This document shows, one piece after another, positions 8,860 through 18,206 of a stretch of 64,000 nt of DNA (positions within the stretch are counted from its first letter, which is position 1; every line of letters starts with the position of its first letter). The stretch comes from Acidobacteriota bacterium (GTDB lineage: Bacteria > Acidobacteriota > Thermoanaerobaculia > UBA5066 > Gp7-AA6), in NCBI GenBank assembly GCA_020199905.1, contig JAIVJS010000006.1:1-64000 (forward strand), in the 5' to 3' direction. Position numbers and translations under genes: made by a program. The notes below the pieces were generated by a model that had not been told where the DNA came from, did not search any database, and was given only the letters and a program-made list of their open reading frames with translations.

Positions 8860-9909
8860 TCCTCCGTCAACAATCCAGATGGTCGCTCCGCCTCCGGGCC
8901 GGGGCCGCGAGCCGTCGCCCTGCGCCACGTAGAACTCGAAAGTGTAGAGCCCCGGCCGGTCCGGGGTGAACGGAAAGACGAACTCGTGCCCCGGGAGGAG
9001 GCGCACTTTGTCGTGGGTGGTCATGCCGACCACCTGCATTCCGCGCACCCCTTCCGGTATGTACGCGAGGCTTGCGCGGGGATAGGAGTAGCTCGTCTTA
9101 CCGGACGCCTGTTCCCGGGTGAGCGGCGCCGGCGGGTCTTCCCGGGCGATCGTCACGAACCGGAGGCGCCAGCCGGCTGCGGGCCGGCCGGACACCAGGA
9201 CTCCCGCGGAGGACGTTTCGAGGGCGGCGAGCGTGACGCGTTCCATGCGGCGCGTCAGAAACTCCTGCGACATCTGAAAACGTCCGGCGGCGATCGCGTA
9301 CCCGACGCCGACGTGCGTCGCCTCGGGATCGAGGATCGTCACGCGATGGCCGTCGGCCGGCGGCCTCTCCTCCATCATCTGCTCCTCCCCGGAGAGAGCG
9401 AGGGCGATGGTCGTCTCGAGAAACTTCGGCGCGGTCGTCACCCAGGACACCGAGTTTTCCGAGTGCAGCCCGAAGATTCCGGCGAAGGCCGTGCGCGCGT
9501 AGGGCGGAAGTCCGTCCATCAGGAAGTGTCCGCGGCTTCGCTCCTGGATCTGCCGCGCGCAGAAGGCGTCGGCCACCCGCGCGGCTCCTTCGTCCCAGCC
9601 GACGGAAGCGATTCCAAACCGGGCGCGGTCGGCGTTGATCCGGTCGAGCACCGCCGCCTTGACGGGGTCTCCGGGGCGGGAAGGGTCAGGCGTTTTCTCG
9701 GTGAGCGGGCGCTCGAGTCGAGGGGCGCGAAGGCGCAGTCCGCGGCGGGAAGAGGGAGCGGCCTGTCCGCCGGAACCCGAAACCAGGGAGATCGCGAGAA
9801 GAAGGAGGGCCGCCGGGATTGAAGCGCGGGCGCGATCCCGCCGCCGCCGCGGCGTGAGATCATCGCCGCCGCGCGGCGGCACGGGAAGGGAATCCGTCGT
9901 GGGGCTCAT
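8845..9909 (-). CDS. Secreted CAP (SCP/PR-1) domain protein
   Basis: 354 aa. A long basic N-region (RRRRDRARAS) precedes a hydrophobic stretch (IPAALLLLAISLVSG), consistent with export. Residues ~85-220 form a CAP domain: VLDRINADRARFGI, WDEGAARVADAFCARQ, SRGHFLMDG, HSENSVSW and the C-terminal HRVTILDPEATHVGVGYAI. Many bacterial CAP proteins are extracellular or periplasmic; their biochemical activity is mostly unknown. The C-terminal ~110 residues look beta-rich and may be a separate domain (PGLYTFEFYVAQGDG). The gene is divergent from the phosphohexomutase. Confidence 0.85.
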   Translation of the reverse strand: MSPTTDSLPVPPRGGDDLTPRRRRDRARASIPAALLLLAISLVSGSGGQAAPSSRRGLRLRAPRLERPLTEKTPDPSRPGDPVKAAVLDRINADRARFGIASVGWDEGAARVADAFCARQIQERSRGHFLMDGLPPYARTAFAGIFGLHSENSVSWVTTAPKFLETTIALALSGEEQMMEERPPADGHRVTILDPEATHVGVGYAIAAGRFQMSQEFLTRRMERVTLAALETSSAGVLVSGRPAAGWRLRFVTIAREDPPAPLTREQASGKTSYSYPRASLAYIPEGVRGMQVVGMTTHDKVRLLPGHEFVFPFTPDRPGLYTFEFYVAQGDGSRPRPGGGATIWIVDGGEVER

Positions 9910-9973
9910 CCGCCACGGGCAACGCAGACCCTGGCCGGCTCCTTCCCGCTCCTCCGGCTACGAGAGGTGATCG

Positions 9974-11365
9974 ATGGTCGCAATCCGGTTCGGAACTTCC
10001 GGTTGGCGGGCGGTCCTCGCCGAGGAATTCACGTTCGGCAACGCCCGCCGCGTCGTCGCCGCGATTGCCCGGACGCTCGATGCGGAAGGCCACGCGGGCG
10101 GTCTCGTGCTGGTGGGCTACGACACCCGGTTCCTGGCGGGCCGGTTCGCCGCCGAAGCCGCCCGGATCCTGCAGACCGCCGGGTTTGCCGCGGAGATGTC
10201 CAGCCGGCCGATTCCAACGCCGGTGCTCGCGTTCGAGATTCGCCGCCGCGGAGCCGCCGGAGGCGTGAACTTCACCGCGAGCCACAATCCGCCGCAGTAT
10301 CTCGGCATCAAGTTCTCGACCTCCGACGGGGCGCCCTCCCTTCCCGCGGTCACCTCGCGGATCGAGGCGTTCCTCGCGGAGATCCCGGAAATGCCGCCGC
10401 CCGCGCCCGAACCCGTCCCCGAGTTCGATCCGGTGCCGCCGTACCTGGAGGATCTGGGCCGGAAGGTTCGCGGCTCGGACGTCGCCCTCGGAAATCCGCG
10501 TTTCTCCCTCGACTTCCGCTTCGGGACGTCCGCCGGTTTTCTCGACGCGTACCTGCGCGGATGCGGGGCGCAGATCGAAAGCCTGAACGCCAGGGCGGAC
10601 CCGCTGTTCGGCGGGGAGTCGCCGCAGTGCGGGGAGCGTGAGCTGGTCGCCCTCGGCCGCGCCGTGGTCGCGAACAAGTCGCGGCTCGGTCTGTCGTGCG
10701 ACGGCGACGCCGACCGTTTCGGGATCTGCGACGAGACCGGCGGATACATCCAGCCCAACGACATCCTCGCGCTTCTCGCCAACGACTTTCTCGGGCGCAA
10801 GGGGCTCCGGGGCGGCATCGCGAGGAGCGTCGCGACGACGCACGCCCTGGATGCGATCGCGGCGCGGTACGGCGTGCCGCTCTACGAGACGCCCGTCGGG
10901 TTCAAGTACATCGGAGAGAAACTGATCGCCGGGGAGATTCTCCTGGGAGGCGAGGAGAGCGCCGGTCTGACAGTCGAGGGACACGTCCCCGAAAAGGACG
11001 GAATCCTGGCCGACCTTCTCGTCGCGGAGATGGCGGGCGCGACGGGAAAGACCCTGGGCGAGCTTTCGCGACAGCTTGCCGCGGAGATCGGACCCTTCAT
11101 CTCCCGCCGCGTCGACCTTCCGCTCTCGCCCGAGGCGAGGCAGGCGCTTGCGGGGCGCCGCGCGTCGCCCCCCGAGAGTCTCGCGGGAATCCGGGTGGCG
11201 TCCGTGAACCTGCTGGACGGAATGAAGTTGATTTTCGCGGACGGTTCGTGGATTCTGGTTCGAGAATCGGGCACCGAGCCGGTGGCGCGGGTCTATGTCG
11301 AAGCGAGGTCCGCGCAGGACGTCTCTGCGCTCGCGCAGGCGGCGCAGGACCTCCTGAAGGTCTGA
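9974..11365 (+). CDS. Phosphoglucomutase/phosphomannomutase family protein
   Basis: 463 aa, alpha-D-phosphohexomutase. Interconverts hexose 1- and 6-phosphates, supplying sugar-1-phosphate for NDP-sugar synthesis, which fits the flanking polysaccharide loci. Motifs: substrate/phosphate loop IRFGTSGWRA at residues 4-13; catalytic phosphoserine loop FTASHNPPQY at ~100; metal loop SCDGDADRFG at ~240; sugar-binding loop GGEESAGLTVEGH at ~325; phosphate-binding RESGTEPVARVYVE near the C-terminus. A purine-rich GAGAGG lies just before the ATG. Specificity for glucose or mannose cannot be read from these motifs. Confidence 0.93.
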   Translation: MVAIRFGTSGWRAVLAEEFTFGNARRVVAAIARTLDAEGHAGGLVLVGYDTRFLAGRFAAEAARILQTAGFAAEMSSRPIPTPVLAFEIRRRGAAGGVNFTASHNPPQYLGIKFSTSDGAPSLPAVTSRIEAFLAEIPEMPPPAPEPVPEFDPVPPYLEDLGRKVRGSDVALGNPRFSLDFRFGTSAGFLDAYLRGCGAQIESLNARADPLFGGESPQCGERELVALGRAVVANKSRLGLSCDGDADRFGICDETGGYIQPNDILALLANDFLGRKGLRGGIARSVATTHALDAIAARYGVPLYETPVGFKYIGEKLIAGEILLGGEESAGLTVEGHVPEKDGILADLLVAEMAGATGKTLGELSRQLAAEIGPFISRRVDLPLSPEARQALAGRRASPPESLAGIRVASVNLLDGMKLIFADGSWILVRESGTEPVARVYVEARSAQDVSALAQAAQDLLKV

Positions 11366-11401
11366 CCGAGGCTCGAGGGTCTGAACGAAGGAGTTGCGGC
11401 C

Positions 11402-12682
11402 TTGAGCTTTCTGATCGAAGGGGTCCTGGGGCGCGAGATCCTGGACTCGCGAGGAAACCCGACGGTCGAAGTCGAGGTCCTGCTCTCCGGCGGCGCGACG
11501 GGCCGCGCCGGGGTGCCGTCGGGCGCGTCCACGGGCGAGCGGGAGGCCCTGGAGCTGCGCGACGGTGATCCGAAACGGTACGCCGGCAAGGGAGTCTTGA
11601 AGGCCGTCGCGCACGTCAACGGGGAGATCGCGGAGGAGATATCGGGGACCGACGCACGCGACCAGGCGCTGATCGACCGGATCCTGATCGAGCTCGACGG
11701 GACGGCGAACAAGGGACGGCTCGGCGCCAACGCCATCCTGGGCGTCTCGATGGCGGTGGCGCGCGCGGCCGCGGACGCTTCCGGGCTGCCGCTGTACCGG
11801 TACCTGGGCGGGGCGTCCGCCCGGATCCTCCCGGTCCCGATGATGAACGTGATCAACGGCGGCGTGCACGCCGACAACCGGCTCGACCCCCAGGAGTTCA
11901 TGGTCTGTCCCGTCGGCTTCGACCGGTTCTCCGAGGCGCTCCGCGCGGGAGTCGAGGTCTTCCACGTCCTCAAGTCGAAGCTCAAGAAGAAGGGTCTGTC
12001 GACGGCGGTGGGCGATGAGGGCGGCTTCGCTCCCGACATCGGCTCGTCACGAGAGGCCCTCGACCTGCTCGTGTCCGCGATCGAAGCCGCCGGGTATCAC
12101 GCCGGCCGCGACATCGTGATCGCGCTCGATCCCGCGGCCTCGGAGTTTTTCCAGAAAGGGAAGTACGTGCTCGCCGGGGAGAAGAAAACGTTCTCGCCCG
12201 GGCAGATGGTTGCCTACTGGGCGGATCTCGCCGCGAGCTACCCGATCGCCTCGATCGAGGACGGCCTCGCGGAGGGCGATCGGAAAGGGTGGGCGCTTGC
12301 GACGGAGCAGCTCGGCGAAAAGATGCTGCTCGTCGGGGATGACCTCTTCGTCACGACCCCCGCGATTCTCGCCGAGGGCATCGCGGATGGGTTGGCCAAC
12401 GCGCTGCTGGTCAAGTTGAACCAGGTCGGCACCGTCACGGAAACCCTCGAGGCGGTCCGTATGGCGCAGACGAACGGGTACCGGACGATCGTCTCGCACC
12501 GCTCCGGCGAGACCTCGGACGACACGATCGCGGACCTCGCCGTCGCCGTCAACAGCGGGCTGATCAAGACGGGCTCGGCGTGCCGCGGGGAGAGGCTGGC
12601 GAAATACAACCGCCTCCTCGTGATCGAAGAGGAGCTCGGCGCCGCCGGGGTCTTCGCCGGGAAAACGGCGTTCCGCGGATGA
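11402..12682 (+). CDS. eno: Enolase
   Basis: 426 aa. Converts 2-phosphoglycerate to phosphoenolpyruvate in glycolysis. All signatures are present: [43 protein letters not shown], metal ligands in [10 protein letters not shown] and [10 protein letters not shown], the catalytic [17 protein letters not shown], the substrate loop [17 protein letters not shown], and [19 protein letters not shown]. Start is a TTG at 11402 with AAGGAG about 10 bp upstream. The stop overlaps the FtsB-like start by 4 nt. Confidence 0.98.
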   Translation: MSFLIEGVLGREILDSRGNPTVEVEVLLSGGATGRAGVPSGASTGEREALELRDGDPKRYAGKGVLKAVAHVNGEIAEEISGTDARDQALIDRILIELDGTANKGRLGANAILGVSMAVARAAADASGLPLYRYLGGASARILPVPMMNVINGGVHADNRLDPQEFMVCPVGFDRFSEALRAGVEVFHVLKSKLKKKGLSTAVGDEGGFAPDIGSSREALDLLVSAIEAAGYHAGRDIVIALDPAASEFFQKGKYVLAGEKKTFSPGQMVAYWADLAASYPIASIEDGLAEGDRKGWALATEQLGEKMLLVGDDLFVTTPAILAEGIADGLANALLVKLNQVGTVTETLEAVRMAQTNGYRTIVSHRSGETSDDTIADLAVAVNSGLIKTGSACRGERLAKYNRLLVIEEELGAAGVFAGKTAFRG

Positions 12683-13074
12683 GAGAGACTCCTGCGCCGC
12701 CGCGCGCCCCGCGTCCGTTCCTGACGTTCTTCGTCTCGCTCGCCTGCTCCGCGGTCGTTCTGGGAATGCTGCTCCTCTGGGATCACAAAGTCCTGGATCT
12801 CCACAACGCGCGTGAAGACGTCAAACGGCTCGACCTCCAGATCGCGGAGCGCGCGAGAGAGAACGGCGAGCTCCGCCTGGCGATCGAGGCGGCGATCCGG
12901 CACCAGTTTCCCGCCGAGAGAGTCGCGCGGGAGGAGCTTCACCTCGTGCATCCGGAAGACCTGGTTCTGCTGTATCCCGCGGGCTCGCTGTCCGCGAAAA
13001 AGGAACCGCGGCCGTCGGATTTCCGTCGGGTCCGCCCCGCGCCCTCGCCCGCCGAACGCCCCGTCCCCCGCTGA
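12679..13074 (+). CDS. ftsB: FtsB/DivIC-family septum formation protein
   Basis: 131 aa. A short cytoplasmic N-terminus, one membrane helix ([21 protein letters not shown]), then a coiled coil ([18 protein letters not shown]) and a hydrophilic Pro/Arg-rich tail. This is the FtsB/DivIC plan, a bitopic cell-division protein that works with FtsL and FtsQ/DivIB. Adjacency to eno is conserved for ftsB in many bacteria. It starts at an ATG overlapping the eno stop (ATGA). Sequence conservation in this family is low, so the call depends on architecture and context. Confidence 0.8.
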   Translation: MRETPAPPRAPRPFLTFFVSLACSAVVLGMLLLWDHKVLDLHNAREDVKRLDLQIAERARENGELRLAIEAAIRHQFPAERVAREELHLVHPEDLVLLYPAGSLSAKKEPRPSDFRRVRPAPSPAERPVPR

Positions 13075-13104
13075 AGGCCGCGGCAGAAGGCGCCGGCTTC
13101 CGGC

Positions 13105-14226
13105 TCAGACGGGAAGCGCCCCTTCGAGCGTCTCCTCGACGGCGGCGGCGGCCTGATCCCAGTCGAGAAGCGCCGCGCTCCTTCGCGCCTTCGCGCCGAG
13201 AGCCGCCCGCCTGGCAGGCTCCTGGAGGAGGCTCCGCACGTGGGAGACGAGCTGCCTTGAATCGCGGGCGTCGAAGAGCAGCGCGGATCCGTCGAGCCGT
13301 TCCGCCGCTCCCGTGCTGCGGGACAGGATGGACGGGGTCCCGCCCGCCGCCGCCTCGATGGCCGGAAGCCCGAACCCCTCGTCGAGCGAGGGAAGGACGA
13401 GGGCGAGCGCGCCGGCATACAGATCGCGAAGGGCGGCGTCGTCGGGGTCGGAGATGCGCTCGATGCGACTCTCCAGTCCGGAGGCCGCGATCAGCGCGGC
13501 GACGTCCTGCGCATGGAAGACGTCCGTCTCGAACGGGCCGGCGAGAAGAAGATCAATTTCGGGGACGCTCTTCAACGCCTCGACCACGACGGAGATGTTC
13601 TTGTGGGGCGAGAGGCCTCCGACGAAGAGAAGATAGGGACGCGGGCGCTTCGGGCCGGGTCGCGCGGGCTCGAAGAAGACCGGATCGGCGGCCTCGGGAA
13701 TGACGTGGATCCGGCCGGCGTCGATGCCATAGATCCGGGCGATTCCCCGCCGGGAGTGCTCGGAGACGGTCAGGACCCGGCGGGCCCTCCGGAGACCGAT
13801 CTTCGTCTTCCACCGCCACCGGCGCGCGGCCGCGGACGACTCGAACACCAGCTCCGGGTGGCGTTCCGCCGTCACGTCGTGGAGCACGAGAAACTCGGGG
13901 GTTCCCCGGACCGGGACGTAGGTGAGGGGTGAGGGAAACAGGATCGCGTCGAATCGGCCCCGCGACAGACCGCGGCTCATCCGGAACATGTCGCTCAGCG
14001 AGCGGCGGTGCTCGGCCGAGGCCCCGGCACTCGCGGTATGGCCGGTCGCGATCACGACCCGCGGCGGCGCCTCGCTCGCGGTCCCGAGACTCTCCGCCGT
14101 CACCTCGTCCAGAGCGAGGATCCACTCGTGGCGTCCCCGGCGCGCCAGAGCGGAGGAGAGGCTGCGGAGAAAACGGCCATAGCCCCGAGGATTGCACCAC
14201 GCGCCCGCCTCGATTCCGAGTCGCAC
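13105..14226 (-). CDS. GT4 family glycosyltransferase
   Basis: 373 aa from a GTG 2 bp after the upstream stop; the open frame continues further upstream only as a shadow. GT-B fold: the N-terminal acceptor domain begins RLGIEAGAWCNPRGYGRFLR, mid-protein SEHSRRGIARIYGI links to the donor domain with LLFVGGLSPHKNISVVVEAL and the conserved E-x7-E loop LPSLDEGFGLPAIEAAAGG. Similar in plan to WbaZ/mannosyltransferase-type GT4 enzymes; donor sugar undetermined. Last gene of a three-gene minus-strand operon and convergent with ftsB (30 bp gap). Confidence 0.92.
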   Translation of the reverse strand: MRLGIEAGAWCNPRGYGRFLRSLSSALARRGRHEWILALDEVTAESLGTASEAPPRVVIATGHTASAGASAEHRRSLSDMFRMSRGLSRGRFDAILFPSPLTYVPVRGTPEFLVLHDVTAERHPELVFESSAAARRWRWKTKIGLRRARRVLTVSEHSRRGIARIYGIDAGRIHVIPEAADPVFFEPARPGPKRPRPYLLFVGGLSPHKNISVVVEALKSVPEIDLLLAGPFETDVFHAQDVAALIAASGLESRIERISDPDDAALRDLYAGALALVLPSLDEGFGLPAIEAAAGGTPSILSRSTGAAERLDGSALLFDARDSRQLVSHVRSLLQEPARRAALGAKARRSAALLDWDQAAAAVEETLEGALPV

Positions 14227-14228
14227 CG

Positions 14229-15149
14229 CTAGACCACCTTCAGGGTCGATCCGCCCTCGCCGAGGAGGTAGCCGGCGGCGTCGCCCGCGGCGCGCACGGC
14301 GAGAAACGCCACGATCCAGGGAAGGCTCCGAGGCAGCGCGCGCCGAGGAAGCGTCTCCCGCCGGCGGGCGACGCTGCGGACGATCCGCCAGGCCCGGAGC
14401 GGCACGAGAAGAGGAGAGGCGGCCGCCGAGGCGATCCTCCGGGGCCACGACAATTCCTTCGCGCGCATTCCCGCGTAGGAACGAGAGATGTGCCAGCGCT
14501 GCGAGACGAAGTGGGAGACGGAGAAAGGCTTCGTGTGGACCGCTTCGGCCCCGCCCGCGCATCGGACGGCGAAGCCGCGCCGGGCAAAGGCCGGCGGGAC
14601 GAAGGTCTCCCAGGCGCCCCGGAAGAAGGCGTCTCCGCACGCGTCGATCGCGGCGCGCTGGTAGGAGACGTTGTTTCCCGGAGGGCCCGGGGCGTTCTCC
14701 TCCCCGACGGGCGTCATGTGCTCACTGTATTCGGTGAAAAAGGCCGCCCAGTCGACGGGGGAGAAACACCCGTTGGTCATGGACCCCCAGACCGCCGCCG
14801 CCCCGGCGCGGTGGCCGCGAAGCATCGCGTCCTGCCACGTCCGCGAGACCTCCATGTGGTCCTCGAGGATGGCGATGATTGGCGCGCGCGCCGCCCGGAT
14901 CCCCGCGGCGCGCATTCGCGGAATGGTGAGGCCCGAGCCGGGGAGGACCCGAACCTTCGGAAATTGCCGGCGCAGAGCGTTGGAGTCCGCCGGAGGGAGC
15001 CGATCGACGGCGACGATCTCGAGGGCCTCCGGGCGGGGCTGTTCCGCGAGCGCCGTCAGCGTGCGGCGCAGGAGGGAGAACGAGTTTACCGCGGGGATCA
15101 CGACCGAGATCTCGGGCGTTCCGGCGGGCGCGGGCGGGCCTTCGTTCAA
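14229..15149 (-). CDS. GT2-like glycosyltransferase with C-terminal membrane segment
   Basis: 306 aa from a TTG overlapping the upstream stop (TTGA). It opens with the GT2 beta-strand PEISVVIPAVNSFSLLRRTL and EIVAVDRLPP, but the usual DXD site reads AILEDHMEVS. Later segments are PGNNVSYQRAAID, an AWETFVPPAF motif and a C-terminal hydrophobic region ending RAAGDAAGYLLGEGG. The proteins at 15146-15994 and 23587-24465 share this plan: a G(D/A)N.(A/S)Y(R/K)R-type motif, a WET motif, and a membrane-associated C-terminus with GE/GD..GY. The three form a paralogous set. Confidence 0.84.
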   Translation of the reverse strand: MNEGPPAPAGTPEISVVIPAVNSFSLLRRTLTALAEQPRPEALEIVAVDRLPPADSNALRRQFPKVRVLPGSGLTIPRMRAAGIRAARAPIIAILEDHMEVSRTWQDAMLRGHRAGAAAVWGSMTNGCFSPVDWAAFFTEYSEHMTPVGEENAPGPPGNNVSYQRAAIDACGDAFFRGAWETFVPPAFARRGFAVRCAGGAEAVHTKPFSVSHFVSQRWHISRSYAGMRAKELSWPRRIASAAASPLLVPLRAWRIVRSVARRRETLPRRALPRSLPWIVAFLAVRAAGDAAGYLLGEGGSTLKVV

Positions 15150-15994
15150 CCGCGTTCTCCGGACCGGGCAGCCAGACCCGTTTCCCGTGAGCGGCAGCCG
15201 CCCACCGCTTCGCCGAGCGCCCACGCGGCCAGGAAGGGAAGGAGGAAGGGGAGCGACGCGAGGAACCGGGCGGCGTAGCCGCGGGAAGCCGCGCGCCGGG
15301 CGATCCGGATCAGAAGCACGAACGGGACGAGAGGCGCGCCGAGGACCCGAACCGCCGTCGTGAAACGCGGGGCTGTCTTCCGGCGGCTCTGTCCGCTGCG
15401 GATGCCGTGGGCGAAGCGATTGCGGCAAAAGTCGATGAACCCCGCCGAATGCCCGTGGTGCACGACGATCGCCGGCGTCAGGATCAATCGAGCCCCGCTC
15501 GCGACGAGCGCCGCGTCGACCTCGGTTTCCCAGAATCCGCCGGCCCAGAGCGGCCGCCAGCGCTCGATCTCCCCGCGCCGGTAGGCGGCGTTGTCTCCCG
15601 GCAGCGTCGAGACGAGACGGTTCGAAAAAGGACGCAGATAGGCGGAGTATCGGCACAGGTGCACCGCCCAGTCCAGAGCCGTGAGCCCCGGGCCGGGCTC
15701 GATCGCTCCGCCGACGCCCGCGACGCCGCCCCCGATCGCGTCGCGGACCGCCGCCGCCCATCCCGGGACGGGCGCCATCGACGCCAGGGTGAGCGCCACG
15801 ATCTCGCCGCCTGCGCGATCGATTCCCCGGGCCCACAACTGCGGCGCCAGCGTCCACGTTTCGGACGCCGATTCGACGAGAATCTCGTCCCCGCGCCCGG
15901 CATCGAGCTCGGAGCGGAACGCGTCGAGATGACGCGGGTGCGCGTCCATTCCCCGGGGCTGCGCGACGATCAGCGAGATCGAGACCCGAGTCAC
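15146..15994 (-). CDS. GT2-like glycosyltransferase paralogue
   Basis: 282 aa, GTG start at 15994 (VTRVSISLIVAQPRGMD). Recognisable from LPGDNAAYRRGEIERW, FWETEVDAALVASG and the C-terminal hydrophobic tail LASLPFLLPFLAAWALGEAVGG, all shared with its two paralogues. The N-terminal GT2 nucleotide-binding region is weak, and no DXD is seen where it is expected (ALTLASMAPVPGW). It may use a different metal-binding arrangement or be a non-catalytic partner. First gene of the operon; the 173 bp upstream gap separates it from the divergent GT4 gene at 16168 and should hold both promoters, though none is clear. Confidence 0.78.
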   Translation of the reverse strand: MTRVSISLIVAQPRGMDAHPRHLDAFRSELDAGRGDEILVESASETWTLAPQLWARGIDRAGGEIVALTLASMAPVPGWAAAVRDAIGGGVAGVGGAIEPGPGLTALDWAVHLCRYSAYLRPFSNRLVSTLPGDNAAYRRGEIERWRPLWAGGFWETEVDAALVASGARLILTPAIVVHHGHSAGFIDFCRNRFAHGIRSGQSRRKTAPRFTTAVRVLGAPLVPFVLLIRIARRAASRGYAARFLASLPFLLPFLAAWALGEAVGGCRSRETGLAARSGERG

Positions 15995-16167
15995 GCGAGG
16001 TGCTCCTTCCGTGGCGCGAGAGGACCGGACTCTCCGGCCAGCGTAGGGGAGAATACGAGAGCGGACCGGAACCACAAACGTCGGCGGAAAGGGGCCCTCG
16101 GGAGAGCCATGTCGAACGAAGCGGCGCGGGGAACGCGCGTCCGGCCGGCCGCGGTCGGGAGGCCCGG

Positions 16168-17409
16168 GTGAAGAGCCTCCGTATCTGTCTCGTGACGACG
16201 TTTTACCCGCCCGAGAGCTTCGGAGGCGACGCCGTGTTCGTGGAACGGCTGGCACATGCGCTCGCACGCGAGGGACACCGTGTGGACGTGCTGCACGACT
16301 CGGACGCATTCGAAACCCTGTCTCCGCTGCGAGCCGTGGAGGCGCCTCGACTCGTTCCGAACCTGGCCGTCCGCTCCCTCCGCGGCGGCTCGCTCGCGCG
16401 GGCGGATCTCCTCGCGAGCCATCAGCTGGGCCGGCCCGTCGGAAAGGCCGGGAAGATCCGGGACATGCTCTCTTCGGAGAGCTATGACGTCATCCACTTC
16501 CACAACGTGTCCCTGCTCGGCGCTCCGCATCTGCTCCGGTACGGCTCGGCCATCAAGATCTGCACGCTGCACGACTACTGGTTCGTCTGTCCGATGCACG
16601 TGCTCTGGCGATACGACCGTGAGCGGTGCACGCGCCGCACCTGCGTGTCCTGCACGATCGCGGGGCGGCGCCCGCCGCAGCTCTGGAGGTACACGGGAGC
16701 CGTCCGCCGCGGCGCCGGCGCGGTGGGCGCGTTTCTCGCGCCGAGCGAGACCTGCCGAGATCTGCACGCGAGGAACGGATTCCCGGCCCCGATCCGCCTC
16801 CTCCCGCATTTCGTTCCTGACTTCGGAAGCGCGAGTCCCGCCGACACGGCTTCCGCGCCGGCTTCGGACCGCCCCTTCTTTCTCTACGCCGGACGGCTCG
16901 AAAAGCTGAAGGGCATCGAGGCTCTGGTCGAGTCCTTCCGGTCGTACGACGACGCCGACCTCGTGATCGCGGGGTCCGGAAGCCTGGAGGGGCCGCTACG
17001 TGAGGCGACGCAGAACCTCCCGCACGTGCGGATGATCGGCCGGGTCGGGGACGCGGAGCTGCGCCGGCTCTACCGCGAGGCGGTCGCCGCGATCGTTCCC
17101 TCTCTGGCCTACGAGACGTTCGGGCTCTCCGCGGTCGAGGCGTTCGCCGCCGGAATCCCCGCGGTCGTCACCGCGGGCGGCGCTCTCGAGGAAGCCGTCC
17201 GCTCCTCCGGCGGCGGCCTCGTCTACCGCTCCCATGGCGAGCTGGTGGAGAGTCTCGCCGCGCTTCAGTCTCGACCGGATCTTCGCCGCCGACTCGCGGA
17301 GAGCGGCCGTCGAAGCTACCGGGAGCGGTTCACGGAAGCCGCGCACCTCCAGGCCTACTATCAGTTGATCGGCGAGCTGCAATTCCAGGCGAGGCGCCGG
17401 CCCGCATGA
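16168..17409 (+). CDS. GT4 family glycosyltransferase
   Basis: 413 aa. A GTG at 16168 gives the canonical GT4 start KSLRICLVTTFYPPESFGGD, with the GGxx acceptor loop. A Cys-rich insertion (CTRRTCVSCTIAG, ~residues 155-167) follows the HDYWFVCPMH motif, as in GT4 enzymes of the mannosyl/galactosyl group. The donor domain carries LYAGRLEKLKGIEALVESF and VPSLAYETFGLSAVEAFAAG. Starts a long plus-strand operon (16168-23622) in which nearly every stop and start overlap. Confidence 0.92.
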   Translation: MKSLRICLVTTFYPPESFGGDAVFVERLAHALAREGHRVDVLHDSDAFETLSPLRAVEAPRLVPNLAVRSLRGGSLARADLLASHQLGRPVGKAGKIRDMLSSESYDVIHFHNVSLLGAPHLLRYGSAIKICTLHDYWFVCPMHVLWRYDRERCTRRTCVSCTIAGRRPPQLWRYTGAVRRGAGAVGAFLAPSETCRDLHARNGFPAPIRLLPHFVPDFGSASPADTASAPASDRPFFLYAGRLEKLKGIEALVESFRSYDDADLVIAGSGSLEGPLREATQNLPHVRMIGRVGDAELRRLYREAVAAIVPSLAYETFGLSAVEAFAAGIPAVVTAGGALEEAVRSSGGGLVYRSHGELVESLAALQSRPDLRRRLAESGRRSYRERFTEAAHLQAYYQLIGELQFQARRRPA

Positions 17410-18206
17410 ACGCCGGCTGGCGCGTCCCGGTGCTGACCTACCACGCGGTGGGGGAGGGGCCTCGCCCGCTCTTCACGCCGTCGCGGCTCTTCGACGCCCA
17501 CCTCGCGGCTCTCGAGAAGGCGGGCCTCCGGACCGTTCCCCTTTCGGCCCTGGTCGACGCCCTGGCCGGCGGGAAGGCCGCGCCGGAGAGGTCAGTCGCC
17601 GTGACCTTCGACGACGGCTATCGCTCGTTCGTCGACGAAGCCTGGCCGAGGCTTCAGGCGCATGGATTCGGGGCGACGGTCTTTCTCGTCTCGGGTCACT
17701 GCGGCGGCGACAACCTCTGGCAGACCCAGAAGTCCGGCGTCCCGCGCAGCGCGCTCCTCGACTGGGACCAGGCGGGTCGGCTCGCCGCGGAGGGTGTGGA
17801 GCTCGGCGCGCACAGCCGGACCCATGCTCCATTGACCGTTCTCTCGGAAGCAGAGGCCGAGACGGAAATCGCGGGGAGCCGCGCGGACATCGAAGCCCGG
17901 ACGGGGCATCCCGTGCGGCTGTTCGCCTATCCGTACGGCGCGTCCAACCCGGGCACCGAGGCCATCGTGCGCCGCCATTTCGCCGGCGCCGTCTCCGTCC
18001 GGCTCGGGATCGCGGGGCCCTCGAGCGATCCCTTCCAGATCCCGCGCGTCGACGCGCACTACGTCTCGGCGGCGTCCATCGCGTGGCTTCGGCGCGACGT
18101 CTTTCGGGCGTATCTCTCCGCACGGCAGGTTCTGCGCGATGCCCGTCGCCGCGTTTCTTCCGACTGGTCTTCGCCGGGAGACCCGACGCGGGCTTCCGAT
18201 GAGTGA
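17406..18206 (+). CDS. Polysaccharide deacetylase (NodB homology, CE4)
   Basis: 266 aa, 4-nt overlap with the preceding GT4 gene. Removes acetyl groups from N-acetylated sugars using a divalent metal. NodB motif 1 is VAVTFDDGYRSF (TFDDG, general base and metal Asp), motif 2 is GAHSRTHAPL (HxxxH metal ligands), motif 3 is the FAYPYGASN segment. An N-terminal LTYHAVGEGP is typical of CE4 proteins in exopolysaccharide loci. No signal peptide, so it probably acts on lipid-linked or nucleotide sugars in the cytoplasm (inference). Confidence 0.92.
   Translation: MNAGWRVPVLTYHAVGEGPRPLFTPSRLFDAHLAALEKAGLRTVPLSALVDALAGGKAAPERSVAVTFDDGYRSFVDEAWPRLQAHGFGATVFLVSGHCGGDNLWQTQKSGVPRSALLDWDQAGRLAAEGVELGAHSRTHAPLTVLSEAEAETEIAGSRADIEARTGHPVRLFAYPYGASNPGTEAIVRRHFAGAVSVRLGIAGPSSDPFQIPRVDAHYVSAASIAWLRRDVFRAYLSARQVLRDARRRVSSDWSSPGDPTRASDE

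Noticed and set aside
9860..11965. 701-codon minus-strand open frame
   Set aside because: Antisense to the phosphohexomutase and enolase, both unambiguous.
16000..16167. Longer N-terminus for the GT4 gene at 16168
   Set aside because: The added residues are Arg/Gly-rich with no similarity to GT4 enzymes; the GTG at 16168 gives the family start.
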